This document shows, one piece after another, positions 5,808 through 8,666 of a stretch of 8,666 nt of DNA. Position 1 is the first letter of the stretch. Every line of letters starts with the position of its first letter. Source of the DNA: JAYXXU01 sp049301135. GTDB taxonomy: Bacteria > Pseudomonadota > Gammaproteobacteria > Pseudomonadales > Moraxellaceae. Under the pieces are notes generated by a model. It did not search any database and was not told the origin of the DNA. It saw only the letters and a program-made list of their open reading frames with translations. A program made the position numbers and the translations under genes. The stretch is from assembly GCA_049301135.1 (NCBI GenBank), contig JBAQKP010000069.1:1-8666 (forward strand). The letters run 5' to 3'.

Positions 5808-6592
5808 CGGAATCCCGATCTGACGCTCGGCTGTCAGAGTCTCAGTTGTCAAACAGCTTGCGTCCAGCCGTAACGCCGCAGACGCGCTTGCATGCGTCAT
5901 CACCTGCGGCACTCAGCGTGCGTCTGGCGGCGGGCGTACTGGATGTACGAGCCGCACAACGGCTACGCGCGCAAGTGTTCGGTGAAGAGTTTGCCATGAC
6001 CTTCAAAAACGACATCGACGAAGAGCGCTTGGATGCCTATTGTGCGCATTTGTTGGTGTTCGATGGCGATAAACTGATCGCAACCACCCGTTTACTTGAT
6101 CAGCATCGGGCGCGCTTGGCGGGTGGGTTTTATAGTCAGCAAGAGTTTAACTTGGATCAGCTGCTCAGTAGCACGCAAGGCAGTATCTTGGAGCTGGGTC
6201 GTACCTGTGTACACGCCGATTATCGCTCGATGGCGGCGATTAATACCTTGTGGCAGGGCATCGGACAAGTGGTCGCTGCGTGGAAAATCGACGTCTTGAT
6301 GGGCTGTGCGTCGATTCCGCTTGGGGTCGGTGATTGTCAGGGGTGGCTGAATCGTTTGCCTGACACACAGCGGCTGAGTATTCCGGTTCGTCCCAAACGC
6401 CGTCTGCCGACCACTGCACTGAGTCGTGATCCGATTTTGCCGCCGCTGCTCAAAGCCTATCTGCGCATGAACGCCAAAGTTGGCCAATTTGCTTGTTTTG
6501 ATCCGGTGTTTCACTGTGCTGATGTACTGATTTGGTTGCCGTTGGCGCAAATGGATGCACGCTATCTGGGGCATTTTGGCCAACAAGCCTGA
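5786..6592 (+). CDS. olsB: OlsB-like GNAT-fold N-acyltransferase (ornithine lipid synthesis, first step)
   Basis: OlsB transfers a 3-hydroxyacyl chain from acyl-ACP to the alpha-amino group of ornithine, giving lyso-ornithine lipid at the inner membrane. The 268 residues divide into a Ser-rich, poorly ordered N terminus (about 1-42) and an acyl-ACP-dependent GNAT-like domain related to autoinducer synthases. Landmarks: LRAQVFGEEF (60-69), DIDEERLDAYCAHLLVFD (76-93), GFYSQQEFNLDQLL (114-127), ELGRTCVHADYR (136-147), LWQGI (155-159), MGCASIPLG (172-180) and PPLLKAYLRMNAKVG (219-233) followed by FDPVFHCADVLIWL. This order of motifs is that of OlsB proteins. The ATG at 5786 has only a weak upstream GAG; an ATG at codon 71 falls inside the domain and cannot be the start. 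The PlsC-type acyltransferase 121 bases downstream is the expected partner. The acceptor could be ornithine, lysine or another amino acid; sequence alone does not decide. Confidence 0.85.
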   Translation: MSHLPSSSESRSDARLSESQLSNSLRPAVTPQTRLHASSPAALSVRLAAGVLDVRAAQRLRAQVFGEEFAMTFKNDIDEERLDAYCAHLLVFDGDKLIATTRLLDQHRARLAGGFYSQQEFNLDQLLSSTQGSILELGRTCVHADYRSMAAINTLWQGIGQVVAAWKIDVLMGCASIPLGVGDCQGWLNRLPDTQRLSIPVRPKRRLPTTALSRDPILPPLLKAYLRMNAKVGQFACFDPVFHCADVLIWLPLAQMDARYLGHFGQQA

Positions 6593-6654
6593 GTTTAAAC
6601 GCTGTATTTACGTCATTTTGTCCGCTCGAAAAACGCTTTGCCACAAACCAAGCA

Positions 6655-6682
6655 TTGGCGTTTGCTGTGGCTTGGGTATACT
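6655..6682 (+). promoter_or_regulatory. Candidate promoter upstream of olsA
   Basis: In the 121-base gap between olsB and olsA, TATACT (6677-6682, five of six with TATAAT) lies 16 bases after TTGGCG (6655-6660, four of six with TTGACA). The start site would fall near 6689, giving a very short leader before ATG 6700 or ATG 6714. CCAAGC (6648-6653) and GCTTGG (6670-6675) form an inverted repeat around the spacer, a possible but weak operator. No terminator-like hairpin with a T run is seen after olsB, so read-through from olsB is also likely. Confidence 0.35.
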
Positions 6683-6699
6683 GAAGCGGAGTCCTCAGC

Positions 6700-6717
6700 A
6701 TGAGCAGATATCGATGA
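6700..6717 (+). CDS. Five-codon leader ORF coupled to olsA
   Basis: ATG at 6700 opens a five-codon frame, MSRYR, that ends at TGA 6715-6717. The stop overlaps the olsA start ATG (6714-6716) in an ATGA junction. GGAG at 6688-6691, eight bases before ATG 6700, is the best Shine-Dalgarno in this gap; the olsA ATG itself has only a weak GAG-type match. The layout suggests that ribosomes load on the leader and restart on olsA. If transcription starts at about 6689 (the candidate promoter here), the GGAG would be cut, so the device would work only on longer transcripts from olsB. The peptide itself probably has no function. Chance is a real alternative at this length. Confidence 0.3.
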   Translation: MSRYR

Positions 6718-7520
6718 CGGCAATTCAAGATCCCCGCGTGCGTTCTTTCCCACAGCAGGCCAAACAAAAAATCAATGTGCTGGGGCGTGGGCTGGGCATG
6801 CTGGCCACCATTGGACATGGTTTTGGCATGGCCATTTCATCAGGGGCGATCTTTAAACCGAATCAACCGCATCATCCGGCGTTGACCCAGCAGTTTTGCA
6901 AACGCATGTGTAAAACCCTTGGAGTAGCGGTACAGGTGCACGGGGTGATGCCGCGTGAGCATGCGCTGTGGGTCAGCAATCATGTGTCATGGATTGATAT
7001 TCCGGTGATTGGCTCGCTGACACGGGTGTTTTTTTTATCGAAAGCCGAAGTTGCCCGTTGGCCGCTGATGGGACGTTTAGCCCGTGCGGGGGGCACGCTG
7101 TTTATTCAGCGTGGTTCGGGTGATTCGGATAAAGTGCGCCAGCAAATCACCAGTTTTTTAAAACAAAAACTACCGATCTTATTTTTTCCGGAAGCGACGA
7201 CCACCGATGGCAAGCAAGTGCGTCGCCTGCATGGCCGTCTCTTACAATCGGCGATTGATACACAGACGCATGTGCAGCCAGTCGTCTTGTGTTATGTCAA
7301 CGCGCAACAGCAGCTCGACTTGGTGTTGCCGTTTATTGGCGAGATCAGTTTTGCTGAGCATCTGCAACAGGTATTGGCACATCCGGCAGTGACTGTGCAT
7401 GTGATGGTGTTACCTGCGATCAGCTCCGTCGGTCACGATGTGCACAGTCTGACCAACTTGCTGCAACAACAGATGCGCGAGGGCTTGGCGACATTACATG
7501 CCAAAGTCTTGCTTGACTGA
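6714..7520 (+). CDS. olsA: OlsA/PlsC-family lyso-lipid O-acyltransferase
   Basis: This is a PlsC-type acyltransferase, probably acylating the 3-hydroxyl of lyso-ornithine lipid made by the preceding OlsB-like enzyme; 1-acylglycerol-3-phosphate acylation is the alternative. The 268 residues start at the ATG that overlaps the leader stop. The same frame is open upstream to ATG 6555, but that added stretch (53 codons, partly inside olsB) lacks acyltransferase features and is rejected. Motifs: a hydrophobic N-terminal segment (about 23-44), block I NHVSWID (89-95, the catalytic NHxxxxD), block II GTLFIQRG (127-134), block III FFPEATTTDG (157-166) and block IV VQPVVLCYV (187-195). In block III the usual PEGT reads PEAT, a conservative change in an otherwise intact site. 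The enzyme should sit on the cytoplasmic face of the inner membrane. The PlsC family is sure; the OlsA role rests on linkage to olsB. Confidence 0.85.
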   Translation: MTAIQDPRVRSFPQQAKQKINVLGRGLGMLATIGHGFGMAISSGAIFKPNQPHHPALTQQFCKRMCKTLGVAVQVHGVMPREHALWVSNHVSWIDIPVIGSLTRVFFLSKAEVARWPLMGRLARAGGTLFIQRGSGDSDKVRQQITSFLKQKLPILFFPEATTTDGKQVRRLHGRLLQSAIDTQTHVQPVVLCYVNAQQQLDLVLPFIGEISFAEHLQQVLAHPAVTVHVMVLPAISSVGHDVHSLTNLLQQQMREGLATLHAKVLLD

Positions 7521-7634
7521 TTTGCAGTGTTAAAGATTTGCACGGTTAAAATCGCCGCGTTTAAACCCGCTTTGTGCAGGCTATGCAGCAAAACTGTAGC
7601 GCAGCCGTGATTGCAGCATCGTCACGTCGTATCA

Positions 7635-7649
7635 TTGGTCGGTAACCAA
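7635..7649. promoter_or_regulatory. 15-bp dyad TTGGT-N5-ACCAA in the olsA/phosphoesterase gap
   Basis: A perfect 5-5-5 inverted repeat lies 41 bases before the phosphoesterase ATG, inside the 170-base gap 7521-7690. It could be an operator half-site pair or a small hairpin in the leader; no T run follows, so it is not an intrinsic terminator. The rest of this gap shows no convincing promoter: TTGCAG (7522-7527) and TAAAAT (7547-7552) stand 19 bases apart, which is too wide to trust. A 20-codon frame at 7583-7645 has no supporting features. Confidence 0.22.
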
Positions 7650-7690
7650 ATGAATCGGCACAGGTGAGCACGACGTGATGGGCAAAGCAG

Positions 7691-8666
7691 ATGTTTGACA
7701 GTCTGATGTGGCAGGCTGACGCAATCAATCAAATGATGCAGATCGGCTATTGGGTCGGTGCGTTGTGGGTGCTGCTGATCACGCTGTATCGCTTGCAGCA
7801 CTGTAATACCTACAATCGCGGCAAAAGCCTGCTGCAACTGACGATTTATTATGCGTTTTATTTGTTTTTTTGGCTAGCGCTAGAGCAAGTTTGGCTGATG
7901 GCGAGCGGTCAGCGTTCACTGTTATTGGGTATGCCGCTGTTGTTGTTTGCGCTATTAATGCTGTACAGCCGCTTTATTGAACCCAACCGACTGATCACCC
8001 AGCACAGCACCATTGAACTGGATGCGCCGCAGCGCCTACAACGGCCACTGACTGTGGTGTTGGTGGCGGATGTGCATGTCGGGCTGTTTTCGGGGCAGCC
8101 GCGACAACTGCAAAAAATCACGCGAGCGATTAACGCTGCACAGCCGGATCTGGTGCTGTTTGCGGGGGACTGGACGTATGAACCGAACCAAACAGACCTG
8201 ACCGTGCAACTGGCGGCACTAGCTGGCATTACCGCACCTGCCTATTCGGTACTCGGTAATCATGACGAAGAAGTGCCGGGCCCGCCGCTGCAAGCTGCCT
8301 TACAAGCGGCGCTGCAAGCAGTCGGTATTCTCGATATTGAAGGTCAAATTATTGAGTTGGATGAAATTCGATTGCTCGGTACGGGTGATTTATGGGCAGG
8401 CAAAGCCGATCTGACCGCACTGAATCTACTGCCACAGGACAAGCCGTGGCTGATCATGGCACACAATCCCGATACCGCAGCGTTAGTGCCTCAGATGCCG
8501 CATCGCCCGCTGCTGTTGGCGGGACATACGCATGGCGGGCAGGTGTATTTGCCGTATCTGACCGCTTGGATTCTACGCAAAGAATCCAAGCTGGGCTGTC
8601 TCGAAGGTCGCTATAGTCAGCCGACCACCGAGCTATTTGTGACCGCAGGCACGGGCTTGGTTGGCT
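7691..8666 (+). CDS. Membrane-anchored calcineurin-like metallophosphoesterase (3' end missing)
   Basis: The frame opens at ATG 7691 and runs off the window after 325 codons; about 25-40 C-terminal residues are probably missing. Three hydrophobic helices (about 19-35, 48-72, 75-93) precede a binuclear-metal phosphoesterase domain with the full motif set: DVH (127-129), GDWTYE (159-164), GNHD (189-192), AHNPD (257-261) and AGHTHGGQ (277-284). This is the YkuE/YaeI-like subgroup, whose characterised or proposed members act on envelope lipids or their precursors, including LpxG-type UDP-diacylglucosamine hydrolases. The substrate here is not predictable. The helix pattern should leave the catalytic domain on one face of the inner membrane; which face is uncertain. 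The start has a poor ribosome site (AAAGCAG just upstream), and ATG 7706 (codon 6) is an alternative. It follows olsA by 170 bases on the same strand, so co-transcription is possible but unproven. Confidence 0.85.
   Translation, partial: MFDSLMWQADAINQMMQIGYWVGALWVLLITLYRLQHCNTYNRGKSLLQLTIYYAFYLFFWLALEQVWLMASGQRSLLLGMPLLLFALLMLYSRFIEPNRLITQHSTIELDAPQRLQRPLTVVLVADVHVGLFSGQPRQLQKITRAINAAQPDLVLFAGDWTYEPNQTDLTVQLAALAGITAPAYSVLGNHDEEVPGPPLQAALQAALQAVGILDIEGQIIELDEIRLLGTGDLWAGKADLTALNLLPQDKPWLIMAHNPDTAALVPQMPHRPLLLAGHTHGGQVYLPYLTAWILRKESKLGCLEGRYSQPTTELFVTAGTGLVG
8288..8323 (+). repeat. Three imperfect 12-bp tandem units inside the phosphoesterase gene
   Basis: The stretch encodes LQAA-LQAA-LQAV (residues 200-211), three adjacent 12-bp units with synonymous differences at the DNA level (CTG/TTA for Leu, GCT/GCG/GCA for Ala). 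It lies in the loop and helix after the GNHD metal motif. The differing third bases suggest an old duplication or a selected Ala-rich helix rather than active slippage. Confidence 0.4.

Noticed and set aside
6092..6586. 164-codon minus-strand open frame opposite olsB
   Set aside because: It is antisense to the conserved OlsB domain, whose motifs fix the plus frame, and its product has no recognisable domain.
6555..6713. N-terminal 53-codon extension of the olsA frame
   Set aside because: It would overlap the end of olsB, has no acyltransferase features, and ATG 6714 gives a normal family length.
6450..6818. 122-codon minus-strand frame spanning the olsB-olsA gap
   Set aside because: Most of it is opposite olsB and olsA coding sequence; the product is low-complexity and unlike any known family.
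7544..7567. Hairpin-like GGTTAAA / TTTAAACC after olsA, considered as a terminator
   Set aside because: The stem is AT-rich with a bulge and has no following T run.
7583..7645. 20-codon frame in the gap before the phosphoesterase
   Set aside because: It has no ribosome site, recognisable feature or coupling to a neighbour.
7678..7698. Six-codon ORF overlapping the phosphoesterase start, considered as a second leader ORF
   Set aside because: There is no clear Shine-Dalgarno, and its stop lies beyond the downstream ATG in an arrangement easily met by chance.

Overview
The window reads as chromosomal DNA of a gammaproteobacterium with mid-range G+C (judged by eye, not computed). The pdxA-rsmA-apaH run is the classic gammaproteobacterial order, but apaG, which lies between rsmA and apaH in E. 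coli, is missing. A Moraxellales/Pseudomonadales-type host fits the Gln-containing ApaH motif (GDLQGC) and the ornithine-lipid genes. That placement is an inference, not a demonstrated identity.

Layout. From 1 to 2597 the plus strand carries the 3' part of pdxA (vitamin B6), then rsmA/ksgA (16S rRNA dimethylase) and apaH (Ap4A hydrolase), closely spaced and probably one transcript. From 5704 down to 2531 the minus strand carries hflX (ribosome-associated GTPase), lrgA and lrgB (paired membrane proteins) and a small single-pass membrane protein resembling DUF2939. Their junctions are a 4-bp ATGA overlap, a 3-nt gap and a 1-nt gap, so these four genes look translationally coupled. The two blocks converge, and the last minus-strand gene overlaps the 3' end of apaH by 67 bp.

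A short divergent region (5705-5785) separates hflX from a plus-strand lipid block. This block holds an OlsB-type N-acyltransferase (5786-6592), an OlsA/PlsC-type O-acyltransferase (6714-7520) and a membrane-anchored calcineurin-like metallophosphoesterase (7691 to the window end, cut off). The first two are the expected pair for making an ornithine (or related amino-acid) lipid: N-acylation to the lyso form, then O-acylation. The phosphoesterase may belong to the same envelope-lipid theme, but its substrate cannot be read from sequence.

There are no tRNA or rRNA genes, CRISPR arrays, insertion sequences or phage genes, and no intergenic stretch exceeds 300 bases (the longest is 7521-7690). 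Most of the window is ordinary housekeeping sequence. The points most worth a second look are the coupled hflX-lrgAB-DUF2939-like unit, a five-codon leader ORF joined by ATGA to olsA, the dyad-rich divergent control region with a possible 31-residue membrane peptide, and the apaH antisense overlap.
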